Assembly: GCA_947579605.1 (NCBI GenBank)
Contig: OX388318.1
Span: forward strand, 6,944,001 to 7,008,000
Direction of reading: 5' to 3'
Origin: Athripsodes cinereus
Lineage: Eukaryota; Arthropoda; Insecta; Trichoptera; Leptoceridae
DNA length: 64,000 nucleotides
Below, in pieces: positions 10,775-20,061 of the stretch. The position numbers and the translations under genes were made by a program. The notes under the pieces were generated by a model. That model was not told the DNA's origin, made no database searches, and was given only the letters and a program-made list of their open reading frames with translations. How positions within the stretch are numbered: the stretch's first letter is position 1; the number at the start of each line of letters is the position of its first letter.

Positions 10775-12792
10775 ATGTCGCATCATAATATTATATCTGA
10801 TACCGATGACGCTATGATGCATTGGTCTGTTGCTCCTCTCTTCTCCAGGGATTGCTATACTCCATGGAGGGCCCCCGCGAGACCTTCTCCATATCACGAT
10901 GTCATCACCAATGTAATAGCCGGTAAATATCTAGACTAGATGAACTATTCAAAAAAATTATTATGAATTTTCAAGTTATATTTATGTGAATATGTAGTTT
11001 TCTACCTGAGAAATGATAATCCATCCAAAATAAGATGATTTAACGCACACAAAATTAATTATTTGCATATTTTGCACACGATTTACACATCACAATCAAA
11101 ACAAGTATCTGACGCCATGTTGACACAAAAATATAGGAAATGAATTGCAGGATTACCAATATGACAAAAACAATGCATACCATAGAGAAAAATGATAAAT
11201 TTTCAATAAAAAAATTAATTAAATCCATAAATACCATATATATCACTAATTTTATAAAATTAAAGTAATAAATGTGTTTTTGCATATATTAGCACCGTAC
11301 TACCTAACAAACCTAACCCGCAATCAGTCAACGTAATAAATGTGTTTTTGCATATATTAGCACCGTACTACCTAACAAACCTAACCCGCAATCAGTCAAC
11401 GTAATAAATGTGTTTTTGCATATATTAGCACCGTACTACCTAACAAACCTAACCAGCAATCAGTCAACGTAATAAATGTGTTTTTGCATATATTAGCACC
11501 GTACTACCTAACAAACCTAACCAGCAATCAGTCAACGTAATAAATGTGTTTTGCATATATTAGCACCGTACTACCTAACAAACCTAACCCGCAATCAGTC
11601 AACGTAATAAATGTGTTTTTGCATATATTAGCACCGTACTACCTAACAAACCTAACCCGCAATCAGTCAACGTAATAAATGTGTTTTTGCATATATTAGC
11701 ACCGTACTACCTAACAAACCTAACCAGCAATCAGTCAACGTAATAAATGTGTTTTGCATATATTAGCACCGTACTACCTAACAAACCTAACCCGCAATCA
11801 GTCAACGTAATAAATGTGTTTTTGCATATATTAGCACCGTACTACCTAACAAACCTAACCCGCAATCAGTCAACGTAATAAATGTGTTTTTGCATATATT
11901 AGCACCGTACTACCTAACAAACCTAACCCGCAATCAGTCAACTTATTAAATGTGTTTTTGCATATATTAGCACCAGACTACCTAACAACACAAATACAGT
12001 ATATAAGAAAAAGGATTTATAATAATAATATGAGGTATGTCTATTTTCAATTTAATAAATTGTAATAATTTTCCCATTTCATTATTTTGACTTTTTTCCC
12101 CATTGTCTAATTTTGACTTCCGTTGTATTTTGTCCAGTAAACATTGTTTTTGTTATGTTGGTAACAATGAACCATTTCTCTGTGCAAATTTCAACATGGC
12201 CCCCGATATTTATAGGATACTTGTGATACGTCAAGGGCATACGAAAAATGCAAATATTTATTGTTGTGCTTAAAAAATCCACAATTGTGCGACGGATTCT
12301 TGTTCTCCAGGTTGAATACTACATATCTACATAAAAATAGTTCAATAATATCAAGTATTTATGCGTTCATTAAAACTAGATAAGTTCCTAATAGCCAACA
12401 AGAACCAATACCAAGTCTGCATGGATGTCCATCAGTTCGCACCACATGAAGTAGTTGTGAAGACTGTGGGAGATCTAATAATTGTGGAAGGGAAACATGA
12501 AGAAAAGCAGGATCATCATGGATACATCTCCAGACATTTTATTAGGAAATATAAGTTGCCCAAGGATCATGAAGCTGATGATGTTGTTTCCAGCTTGTCT
12601 TCTGATGGTATTTTGAGTATTATAGCTCCGAAGAGGAATCCCGATGCTTTAGAAGGTGAAAGAATCGTTCCTATACATGTCACTGGACCTGTGCACAAGA
12701 CAATAAAGAAAGATAGCCACAATCATCATTCTAGACATCATAAGATAGAGAAACCACAAACACATCAGATTCATGTCCAGCACTTGCATTAA
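10775..12792 (+). CDS. small heat shock protein (lethal(2)essential-for-life type), split by a transposon used as an intron
   Basis: Predicted exons are 10775-10922 and 12395-12792, giving 181 residues. Exon 1 encodes an sHSP N-terminal arm (VAPLFSRDCYTPWRAP). Exon 2 encodes the whole alpha-crystallin domain (YQVCMDVHQFAPHEVVVK, VEGKHEEKQD, YISRHFIRKYKLP, SSDGILSI), a VPI motif and a His-rich tail. Between them lies a 1467-bp element (10922-12388) flanked by the 8-bp duplication TAATAGCC (10914-10921, 12389-12396). Removing the element and one duplication gives an uninterrupted 180-codon sHSP frame. In the present sequence, donor G/GTAAAT at 10923 (element end) and acceptor TAATAG/CC at 12394 (target duplication) restore the frame with one extra alanine. 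Without splicing, translation stops eight codons past the target duplication. A shorter 143-residue frame starting at the ATG at 12361, inside the element end, is also open. Whether splicing happens is inference. Confidence 0.8.
10922..12388 (+). mobile_element. non-autonomous DNA transposon, copy 1, 8-bp target duplication
   Basis: The element is bounded by TAATAGCC on both sides. Its ends are imperfect inverted repeats: GGTAAATATCTAG...ATGAAC at the left and, reading inward from the right, GGAACTTATCTAG...ATGAAC. Weaker inverted similarity continues inward (…TGTAGTTTTCTACC… against …TGTAGTATTCAACC…). It has no transposase. An internal 68-bp tandem array makes up almost half of it. Homologous to 23090-24610 (inverted). 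The 8-bp duplication fits hAT, P or Mutator-like superfamilies; which one is unresolved. Confidence 0.9.
11265..11990 (+). repeat. 68-bp tandem repeat, ten units plus a degenerate eleventh
   Basis: Ten units run from 11265 to 11942 (eight of 68 bp, two of 67 bp lacking one T), followed by a partial diverged unit to about 11990. Each unit contains gcatatattagcaccgtac and cctaacaaacctaacc. Units 3, 4 and 7 carry 'ccagc' where the others have 'cccgc'; the order of variants (units 4-6 and 7-9 repeat the same three-unit pattern) suggests a 203-bp block duplication. It lies inside the transposon, hence within the predicted sHSP intron. Confidence 0.95.
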
Positions 12793-12954
12793 ACTATTTC
12801 CATAATGTTACAGGTATGGTTAGGTAAAATTTCAGATAACATGAACGCATCAATATTAAATTTATGAATTGTCTACAACTATTCACATTGTTATATTGTT
12901 TTTCACTCAAAAAATTATATGATAACGAAATGGTTGTCAATAAATGTGCTGTAG

Positions 12955-13195
12955 CATAAAATAACACCCAACCAACCCTAACCTAAACTACAAATCAGTC
13001 AAACTTAAAAATTTAAGTATACCTACTTGTGACATGTCAAACGCGTGTGAAAAATGCAAATAATTTTGTCCTTAAAAAATCAACAAAACTGATTCTTACT
13101 CTCCATGAAAAATGCTACATACATATCTATAAAAATAATTGATGTTTAGATACGTTCATGTTATTTAGAAAAAATCTATGGTTATCTATGTTTTT
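12955..13195 (+). mobile_element. diverged right-end relic of the 8-bp-duplication element
   Basis: The order of blocks follows the right third of copy 1: an array-like part (ccaaccctaacc … aatcagtca), then cttgtgacatgtcaaacg, then gtccttaaaaaatcaacaaa, ctacatacatatctataaaa and a terminal 'gatacgttcatg' matching ATGCGTTCA near 12361. Confidence 0.65.
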
Positions 13196-14394
13196 ATGTT
13201 CACGTTTCCTTCAAGTCATTTTTCATGTTACATACGTGTGAAGGCTACTAAGTAGTTTATAATTTGAAGCCATTCCTTTTTAATGAGACTGCAATATATT
13301 CGGGAAGACTGAGTTGTTTTTATAACTATATTACTCATGTAAGTGCTTTCACCACAACTTATATAAACAAATCTTAGCACAAGCAACACTCATAAGAGAC
13401 AGAAATGATGGTTCGTTTCTAATAAATTATTAGAACAGTAAATTGATGGTATAATTTATTAGAATTAGACAATTTATTAGAATTTATTACATTGGTGTGC
13501 AGCGAGCGTACTTTACAAATCTTGAAGATTAAATTCTTAGGCTTATATCAGCGAGCAATCTTAAGATTAGGCACATAGCTATTGTGGAAAAGCATTGTCT
13601 GTTTTTAGTTTTTCACATAATTTTAAATCACATAAAAAGTAGGGCTGTTATTCTTTAGCCAGGGTAATTAATGTATAGTGGTTAATGTTGTTACTATAAG
13701 TGTAATTGACTTAATTGCCTTATTAATTGAGTATCGACTGGTTTCATAAAAAATAAAAGTCTCTTAAAATTTTCCCCGGGCGAAGGATCGCTCAAGGTGG
13801 AGACAGATGGTCTACAGAATGAAGCGTGATGGTCACAATCCTCAGGATTGAGGGACCGACGGAGATGATGATGAAAACTTTCCCAAAAAAATTCAGTAGT
13901 GACCATAATAACTAATTAAAATTAAAAGATACTTATTTTTTATGGAACAGGCATATCTATCCATTTTTTGTACTTTATATTTTTTAAATAAAAGCAATAT
14001 AACGAAACAAAGCTTTGTTTAATTTCATTGCCATATTTCCTGATACCTAGTCTATGAACCTATGAGTAGGTATATATCATGTCTGTACTTTATATACCAC
14101 AAGTGGAGTAACCAGCAAACTGTTCATAATAACAGCTTCTGCCCTACATGTCATATAGAAAGATAAGATAAGAATCCTGGGTGAGGTGTTGTAATTATGA
14201 TGAAGTAGGTGGTGAACTCTAGTAACCAAACAAGACATTCAGAATGGGTGACAACGCCAAAAATAGATTAAAAAGGTCTAAACTTACCTAGTAGTAAAAC
14301 AGTGTTTTACTATATTGTGATGGTGTTTCCTCTAAATTACAGTATTTTATTGTCATTGCAGTAAATTGTCATTTTTATAAAAAATATGTACCTA

Positions 14395-15075
14395 TTATTA
14401 ATCCACACAAATATTTGAGTCAGTTTGTATGTCCTTAATGGACTCTGAAATTAGGAAAGACAAATAAAATACTATACGAGGTCTCAAAATCTGGGCAGGC
14501 TTTAGGGTTAAAAACATTATTTATAATTTTAAATATCTTAGAAATTGATAAAAAAAAATAAACACAAAAAACAGTGCTACTTTTTTATTTAATAATTAAA
14601 TATGTAGGTTTCTGGGTATTGGCCACGAGTACCTATTTATTTTGAAATATTTGAAAGTAAAATATTCAAGAATATTGAAGGATGCACATACATTCATTAT
14701 TTAAGTTTTTTTTGAGAATACAGACAACTTAGGTCAGAGTTTCTTTACTTTTTTTTTAATTTCATGGCAAATCACCCGAAAACCTATTTAGTCTATAACA
14801 AACTCAAAATATTTATTCTACATACATCCATGATTTGAATGTGGCATCATATTCAAACTTCAAATTTTTACATAAAGATGAGGTTTTTACTACTTTTGTC
14901 CACGTAGGTACGTGCCTATTTTTTTTAAATCAAAATATGGGCATGACAGAATAGATTTTACTACTTTTTTCCACATAACCACTTAATCCATTTTTATTTC
15001 AAGGAGACTGTCGTTTTAGCACGTGCATTTTTACGGTTGTTTATGCCTGAGAAACGCCGGGTTACAAAAGTTAGT
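14395..15075 (-). repeat. interspersed repeat copy B
   Basis: Inverted counterpart of 4195-4915: atccacacaaatatttgagt near 14401, aggtctcaaaatctgggcag near 14480, ttcatggcaaatcacccg near 14761, and cgccgggttacaaaag near 15055. Divergence is substantial, so both copies are old. Confidence 0.7.
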
Positions 15076-15377
15076 TGTAGAATAGTTTGGTTGTCCCTGG
15101 AAAGTTCGTGAATAAATTCTATAATTCAGTGGAAATTGACAGATCATTCTGGCCTCAAACCAAACTTAATCCAACCGCCATCTATGTTAATTTTTAATAA
15201 CTGTCATGTGCTTCGAGAAAATTCCGGAAGTTTTCCTTCGATAAAATTTCATTTTTCTATCCTATTTGTTTAATAAAAACATACATTTTTTACTCATTTA
15301 ATTCTTATGGTGTATAATAATAAAACTGAATAAAATGTATCGTTTAATTGACAAGTTTGTAGATTGACATCAAAAAA

Positions 15378-15417
15378 GAATCTTCCAGAATTTTCTAGTA
15401 GTTTTTCTAGAATGCTC
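15378..15417 (+). promoter_or_regulatory. two heat-shock elements upstream of the third sHSP gene
   Basis: 15378-15395 reads GAAtcTTCcaGAAttTTC, four perfectly alternating HSF half-sites. 15405-15417 reads TTCtaGAAtgCTC, two perfect half-sites and a third with one mismatch. The clusters lie about 50 and 20 bp upstream of the TATA box, the usual arrangement for strong heat-inducible genes. Confidence 0.9.
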
Positions 15418-15434
15418 CGCAGGTGGCATTGGTG

Positions 15435-15469
15435 TATAAAATGCGCGCGAATCAATGTTTTCATCAGTT
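15435..15469 (+). promoter_or_regulatory. TATA box and initiator of the third sHSP gene
   Basis: TATAAA at 15435-15440 is followed by the insect-type initiator TCAGTT at 15464-15469, a spacing of about 30 bp, placing transcription start near 15465 and a 5' UTR of about 70 bases before the ATG at 15538. Confidence 0.8.
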
Positions 15470-15537
15470 GAATAAAAGCAACCGCGAGAAGTGGCATTGA
15501 AGAGTAAGCATTGAAAGTTTTATAACTGAAAATCAAA

Positions 15538-16053
15538 ATGGCATTGTTTTTGTGGCAAAAACCATCACAAATCTGCGGACAACATTTCGGCCAGGGACTT
15601 GATCCAACCCAAAACACCCAACATTATTTGAGACCCTGGAAATCTATCTCAAGATCCACATCTCGCCAGGATGCCGGTTCGAAAATATCTTTGAATAAAG
15701 AGGGTTTCCATGTTTCTCTGGATGTCCAACACTTTGCTCCAGAAGAAATCTCAGTGATGGCTGTCGGAAATGAAATCGTGATTGAAGGAAAACATGAGGA
15801 AAAACAGGATGAACATGGATCTATTTCGAGACATTTTATGAGAAGATATATCTTGCCAGAGGGACATTCTTCTGATGACATTGTCTCTAGTCTTTCATCT
15901 GATGGGCAACTCACTATCACAGCTCCGAAAAAGAAAATTCCAGAAACACAGGAGAGAGTTGTGCCAATAAAACTCACAGAAGCTCCACACAAACCTGCTA
16001 CAGCCAAAGAAGAAACGAAGACTCCAATGCAGGACTCTAAACCAACACAATAA
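15538..16053 (+). CDS. heat-inducible small heat shock protein, lethal(2)essential-for-life type
   Basis: A single-exon 171-residue Hsp20 protein. The N-terminal arm carries the FGQGLDP and LRPWKSISR patches typical of insect sHSPs. The alpha-crystallin domain covers about residues 52-130 (FHVSLDVQHFAPEEISV, IEGKHEEKQDEHG, ISRHFMRRYILPEG, SSDGQLTITAPKK). The C-terminal extension has a VPI motif at 142-144 and a polar Lys/Thr/Glu tail. By family it binds unfolding proteins as oligomers. Paired heat-shock elements, TATA and initiator lie directly upstream, so strong heat induction is expected. It is the closest relative here of the split sHSP gene 2.7 kb upstream, consistent with tandem duplication. 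The frame is intact. Confidence 0.97.
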   Translation: MALFLWQKPSQICGQHFGQGLDPTQNTQHYLRPWKSISRSTSRQDAGSKISLNKEGFHVSLDVQHFAPEEISVMAVGNEIVIEGKHEEKQDEHGSISRHFMRRYILPEGHSSDDIVSSLSSDGQLTITAPKKKIPETQERVVPIKLTEAPHKPATAKEETKTPMQDSKPTQ

Positions 16054-16130
16054 AACTATCAAAACATAGTCACTTACCATTTAATGCATACTAAATAGTT
16101 TTAAATATTAAGCTGTGATTACTTTAATTA

Positions 16131-16390
16131 ATTCTGTACCTGAGAGCCATTAGGACTTAAGTGCATTTTTGACAAAAATGCCAAAGTTACGAAAAAAGCG
16201 GAAATAACACTGTAGTTGTGAGGCCTAAGTACAGAAATGCTTAAGGTCTATACTATAGAGTCTATGTCATAAGCTGTATATACTATATACAGCCTATAAC
16301 TAGTAAAATGTTTAGATTTTTTCGACTACAAAATTGAATTTGAAAATGGCATTTTAGTACTTAAGACTAAATGGCTCTCAGGTACAGAAT
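16131..16390. mobile_element. 260-bp MITE downstream of the sHSP gene
   Basis: Inverted ends: ATTCTGTACCTGAGAGCCAT at 16131-16150 and its reverse complement at 16371-16390, with weaker pairing continuing inward (…AGGACTTAAGTGC… against …TAGTCTTAAGTAC…). No coding capacity. It begins 77 bp after the sHSP stop codon and may lie in the 3' UTR. No clear target duplication could be assigned. Confidence 0.88.
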
Positions 16391-16428
16391 TTATTTCTCA
16401 TAATGTGCTAATTTTCCTTACTCTATCT

Positions 16429-16500
16429 CAGCGATGCACAAACCGCGGCCCGCGGGCCGCATGCGGCTCTCGGTCGGTATATCTGCGGCCCGCCAGCGAA
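16429..16500. other. short GC-rich, hAT-terminus-like segment
   Basis: CAGCGATGCACAAACCGCGG followed by CCCGCGGGCC is far more GC-rich than its surroundings and resembles the CAG-starting, 'gcggcccgcgggcc' ends seen in hAT families. Only one end is present, so the assignment is tentative. Confidence 0.3.
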
Positions 16501-16529
16501 TTATACAATATATTATACAATAAGAGTTC

Positions 16530-16690
16530 GTCGGTAGCCTGGAGGTAGAGTCTCGGCCTTCAAAACATGGGGTCCGTGGTTCGATCCCAGGTGCCGGCAA
16601 ACTCCCCTTTCACGGCACAAGCTTTTAGCTTAGTGTGAAAGGTGTATAAGGTTGTATTTGGGTTTATAACAAACCCAGATATATCTTTTT
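16530..16690 (+). mobile_element. tRNA-derived SINE
   Basis: A tRNA-like head with an A-box-like tagcctggaggtag (about 16535) and a perfect B box GGTTCGATCCC at 16578-16588, then a non-tRNA body (caagcttttagcttag … gggtttataac) and a T/A-rich end. A related degenerate copy is at 26236-26340. It does not fold as a complete tRNA. Confidence 0.75.
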
Positions 16691-17544
16691 TTTAAAAAAA
16701 AAAAAAAATTGACAATACCAATAATAGAGTCTATCTTCTTTAAAATAAAATAACAGTATTCATAGGTATAAAATTTGTTTTCTATCTCTTCTGTTACAGA
16801 CTGAAGTAAATATACCTTTGCAAGTATTTTTTTTGACACATTTCATGTAAGGTAGGTACTTATCTAATTTTTCCAAGTGGGGACAACTGTGTAGATTTTT
16901 TTTATTGTGTTAATTTTAAGTGTTTTGTTTCCTGAAAAGTGTTTTTATGTTGAGACTGAGCAATTTTGTTTTTTACCTATATTTTGTACTGAAAATAAAA
17001 ATACTCTAGATGATAAGTGTACCTACTGTGTTTTATTTTGTAAATCAATTGGAGTACATTTTGTGCTCCTCTTAGTTTTTTTTTTATTACATATTATTTA
17101 TGCATCTATTTTTGGCATTACAAAGTCAACAAATACTTTAAAAATAAAGTGAATGAAAAGTCAGTCCTGGTTGTAATCTACTCTTTTGGGTATCAAAAAT
17201 ATGGGCTATGAATTTAAGAGCCAAGAATAGATTTGATACTTTCAAAATTTCATTACAGTGAATTCCTTTTGGATAAAATACAAAGGCAAGCATAATACAA
17301 AGAATTTTTTTGAATTGGGATATGGGAGTTAAAGTGCTTAAAAAACAAGAATTGGAATAGGTACTGTTTTTTAAATTCAAATTTTGACAAGAGAAAAACA
17401 GGAGAATGAAAACCAATTGGATCAAACAAAAATCAAAGTTTGGCGAGAAGCAGATACTTGAAGAATTTCCACATTACAGCACTTCAAATATATTTTCACA
17501 GAACACTAAATTTAAAAATGAAACAAAACAAATCCATTTTTCCA
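16691..17544. other. gene-free stretch
   Basis: Nothing supported; AT-rich sequence downstream of the minus-strand gene at 17545, probably including its 3' UTR. Confidence 0.4.
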
Positions 17545-19005
17545 TTAGAGAAATACATCTTTAGATGTATCACCTATCATTTTATTCTCCTTTTTATCAC
17601 TTAATTCAGGTTTCTTTTCATCCTTTGTGATCTCTTTTTCCCTTTCCTCTTTAGACAACACTTCTCGCTCCAAAGCACTAGATAAGATCTCGGCAAGTTT
17701 CTGAGCACAATGAATAATTTCTTTGGCTTCTGAATTTGATAAGAACACTCCAATTCTTTCACCTTCTTTGCACTTTTTAGTTTTTTGTTTAACTTCTTCT
17801 TTGGGTAATTCTGGTGGTTTATAGTTTATTTCAAATGCTTTAATATCTCCATTTATTTTCGGTTCATAAAATGGGGTAGGGCAATCATCATAGAAGAATT
17901 TTTTAGGTAAAGCAGCTAAAGAACTGTTGTAATTTTGCCAGAAGCTATTCCACTCCCCTCTTTCTTTCCCCGGTGTTGATACTGCCGTGTTTATAGATTT
18001 TTCACCACTTTTCCATGCATTACTTACGCTAGGAGGTTGATAGCTTGTACTTCGTAATGCTTTATTTGATGGTCTATCAAATATTGTTGGCTCATTCTGT
18101 TTATGTCCAATGACAGGAATTATATCTACGGGCTTCTTACATGGTGACACATCTCCTGGTGAAGGATCTGAAGTGTAATCTGGAGATTCAGAAGAGAACA
18201 TAAATTCAGAATTTCTCATCAAACTTGATCCAAGAGAAGCCTTTCTTATTAACATTGCAGAACTTGTTCTGCGTCTCACTCCTTGATTCTTAACACAATC
18301 TCTACCACTAAAGTTATTTTGTGGAACATTCTCAAAAGATGCACAAGATCTTGGACTGAAGTTTTGCAATGAGCTCCTTCTTGTGATAGTTTGCTGAGTA
18401 CAAGATGTGATTTTAGAAGACGGAGAGTTGGACATACTTCTTACAGCCATCTGAGAAGAAACTCTCTCAATTCTGCCTGATTTTTCAGAACTGCGTCTTC
18501 TGCGTGAAGAATGTTTAGAAAATTTGTCTCTGCTCTCCCCTTCTGAATCTGCAAAATCAGACATTTGTGAAAGATCAAGGGACATGCGCTGATGGTAGAT
18601 TCTTTTACACTCCATTTCTTTTCTTCTCTCTCGGCTAATATGTGATGATTTCTTGGAACTTTCAGTGAGCCTGGTTTGCCTTAAATTTGCTTCAATAGAA
18701 TATTTTTTAGGATTAGACGTTGGAAGAGAATTTGCTCTATGTGTTTTTCTACTACGAGATAATCGTGCTTCAAACTCTCCAGTTTTTGAGACACTAGTAT
18801 CAGTATCTTGTTTCTCTAGAGCATTTTTCTCTAATATGTAAGATGTTGTCGAAACAGAAGCTGCCCTGTGATGTCTTCCGAGACCACGGGAGGGAGGTAA
18901 AATCGAAGACGGTCTGAGAACCTCTTGCTTTCTTGATAGTTTTTTGGAATAATTTTTATTATCATTTTCTCTTTCGAGTTTAGCTTTATCACTTTTTGAA
19001 CTCAT
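17545..19005 (-). CDS. uncharacterised Ser/Arg-rich protein, 486 residues
   Basis: A single-exon gene that I do not recognise. The length, full openness and clear codon structure make it a real gene. Residues 1-260 are largely disordered by composition, rich in Ser, Arg and Lys, with basic clusters (SSRRRRSSEK at 167-175) and several PKA/AGC-kinase-like sites (RRSSL 209-213, RKASL 254-258). A hydrophobic/aromatic patch at 350-381 (GEWNSFWQNYNSSLAALPKK, FFYDDCPTPFYEP) is the best candidate for a conserved binding motif. Residues 421-450 (LSNSEAKEIIHCAQKLAEIL) should form an amphipathic helix. The C-terminus is Lys/Glu-rich. There is no signal peptide or membrane segment. A cytoskeletal or centrosomal scaffold role is possible from composition, but that is a guess. 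Confidence 0.88.
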   Translation of the reverse strand: MSSKSDKAKLERENDNKNYSKKLSRKQEVLRPSSILPPSRGLGRHHRAASVSTTSYILEKNALEKQDTDTSVSKTGEFEARLSRSRKTHRANSLPTSNPKKYSIEANLRQTRLTESSKKSSHISRERRKEMECKRIYHQRMSLDLSQMSDFADSEGESRDKFSKHSSRRRRSSEKSGRIERVSSQMAVRSMSNSPSSKITSCTQQTITRRSSLQNFSPRSCASFENVPQNNFSGRDCVKNQGVRRRTSSAMLIRKASLGSSLMRNSEFMFSSESPDYTSDPSPGDVSPCKKPVDIIPVIGHKQNEPTIFDRPSNKALRSTSYQPPSVSNAWKSGEKSINTAVSTPGKERGEWNSFWQNYNSSLAALPKKFFYDDCPTPFYEPKINGDIKAFEINYKPPELPKEEVKQKTKKCKEGERIGVFLSNSEAKEIIHCAQKLAEILSSALEREVLSKEEREKEITKDEKKPELSDKKENKMIGDTSKDVFL

Positions 19006-20061
19006 TATTATATCACTTTTTAGTTTAAATTTTCACAACTTTTATTTCAATGAACAATGTATTATACTGTCAACTCTTTGGCAGAACATTTCAAACTAAA
19101 CAGGCACCTGTTAGTAAAACCTCCATACAATACAGGTGAATGAGCACCTAATCAAATCATAAAACACAGTATCCACTTACTCAAACTTAAAACAACATTT
19201 CTAAATAGAGATAGGTACACTCATGATTATTGAATTTATTTTCACTCTCAATTTCCATGAATGGAAAAACGAGAAATACCCAAATCACTGAATAATACAA
19301 TATCTAAGGGGAAATAAATAAGCACTATAAATTATTCAGAAGTGCTAAAAAATATTACATATATCCTGAGTAAACTAAATGAGATTTCTATAATAAATTA
19401 TTATACTTAATTTAATATTAACTTTATCTTTGCTGTGATTCAACCGATTGAAATATTAAAATTTTAAGATAATATTGATGGTGATGTATAGAGGATATTT
19501 CTATGTAGGGGTGTCTGTTGAAGTGAATAATTATTGGTCCCAGGTCGGGGTTGATTAGTGTTTTCTCACGCACGTGCACCAATGTTTTACCCTTGCGTAC
19601 ACTTCATTTAACACAGAGAGTCACCCCATTTTACACAATGTCTGCTTAAATTTAGGAAACTAAATCACCTAGCAGCAGGTCAATATTACAGTAAAATTAA
19701 CTCAACATATTTATTCACTATTTTTTCCAGCTGTCAACCTCTTTTTAAATATTTATATAATGTAAGATTAGATCTAATTTTATATACTAACAGACTATAC
19801 CTTGACCAAGAATTTTTTGTCACAAAATTTTGTCGTAAGACTTCACTTCATAATATGCTTTTCTCTGACTTTCATTACAGCTTATAATTTATTAAAGATT
19901 TTTTTATTGCCAACGTGTTTTAAAAAATAAAAGAAACCACAACAAATATAATTTTTTAATTTGTTTAGAATATTTTATTAAAATATTATAATAACAAGTA
20001 ATCAAGCACAGCATAAAAATTGTTTCATTAAAAATATAATATGATAAAAACACAACATTTG
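19006..20061. other. gene-free stretch between minus-strand genes
   Basis: Nothing supported. It should contain the promoter of the 486-residue gene near 19006-19200 and the 3' UTR of the methyltransferase gene just below 20062. Confidence 0.5.

Larger units (their letters stand above)
12793..15377. other. intergenic region between the second and third sHSP genes
   Basis: No supported gene. It contains a transposon relic (12955-13195) and repeat copy B (14395-15075), listed separately. A short block at 13828-13865 (ggtcacaatcctcaggattg) is the inverse of 30250-30280 and looks like a LINE 3' end. Confidence 0.5.

Noticed and set aside
11265..11942. CRISPR-like or telomere-like array
   Set aside because: Units are 68 bp head-to-tail with no variable spacers, and cctaaccc occurs only once per unit; it is a minisatellite inside a transposon.
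12082..12282. 66-codon minus-strand frame, also open at 23196-23387
   Set aside because: Conserved only because both lie in copies of the same non-autonomous transposon; the two copies differ by indels and the protein has no recognisable features.
12361..12792. treating the split sHSP as a simple 143-residue gene
   Set aside because: The ATG lies inside the transposon end and the true N-terminal arm is found at 10775-10921 before the matching target duplication; the short form is kept only as a possible isoform.
15294..16080. minus-strand frames opposite the third sHSP gene
   Set aside because: They are shadows of the sHSP coding sequence on the other strand.
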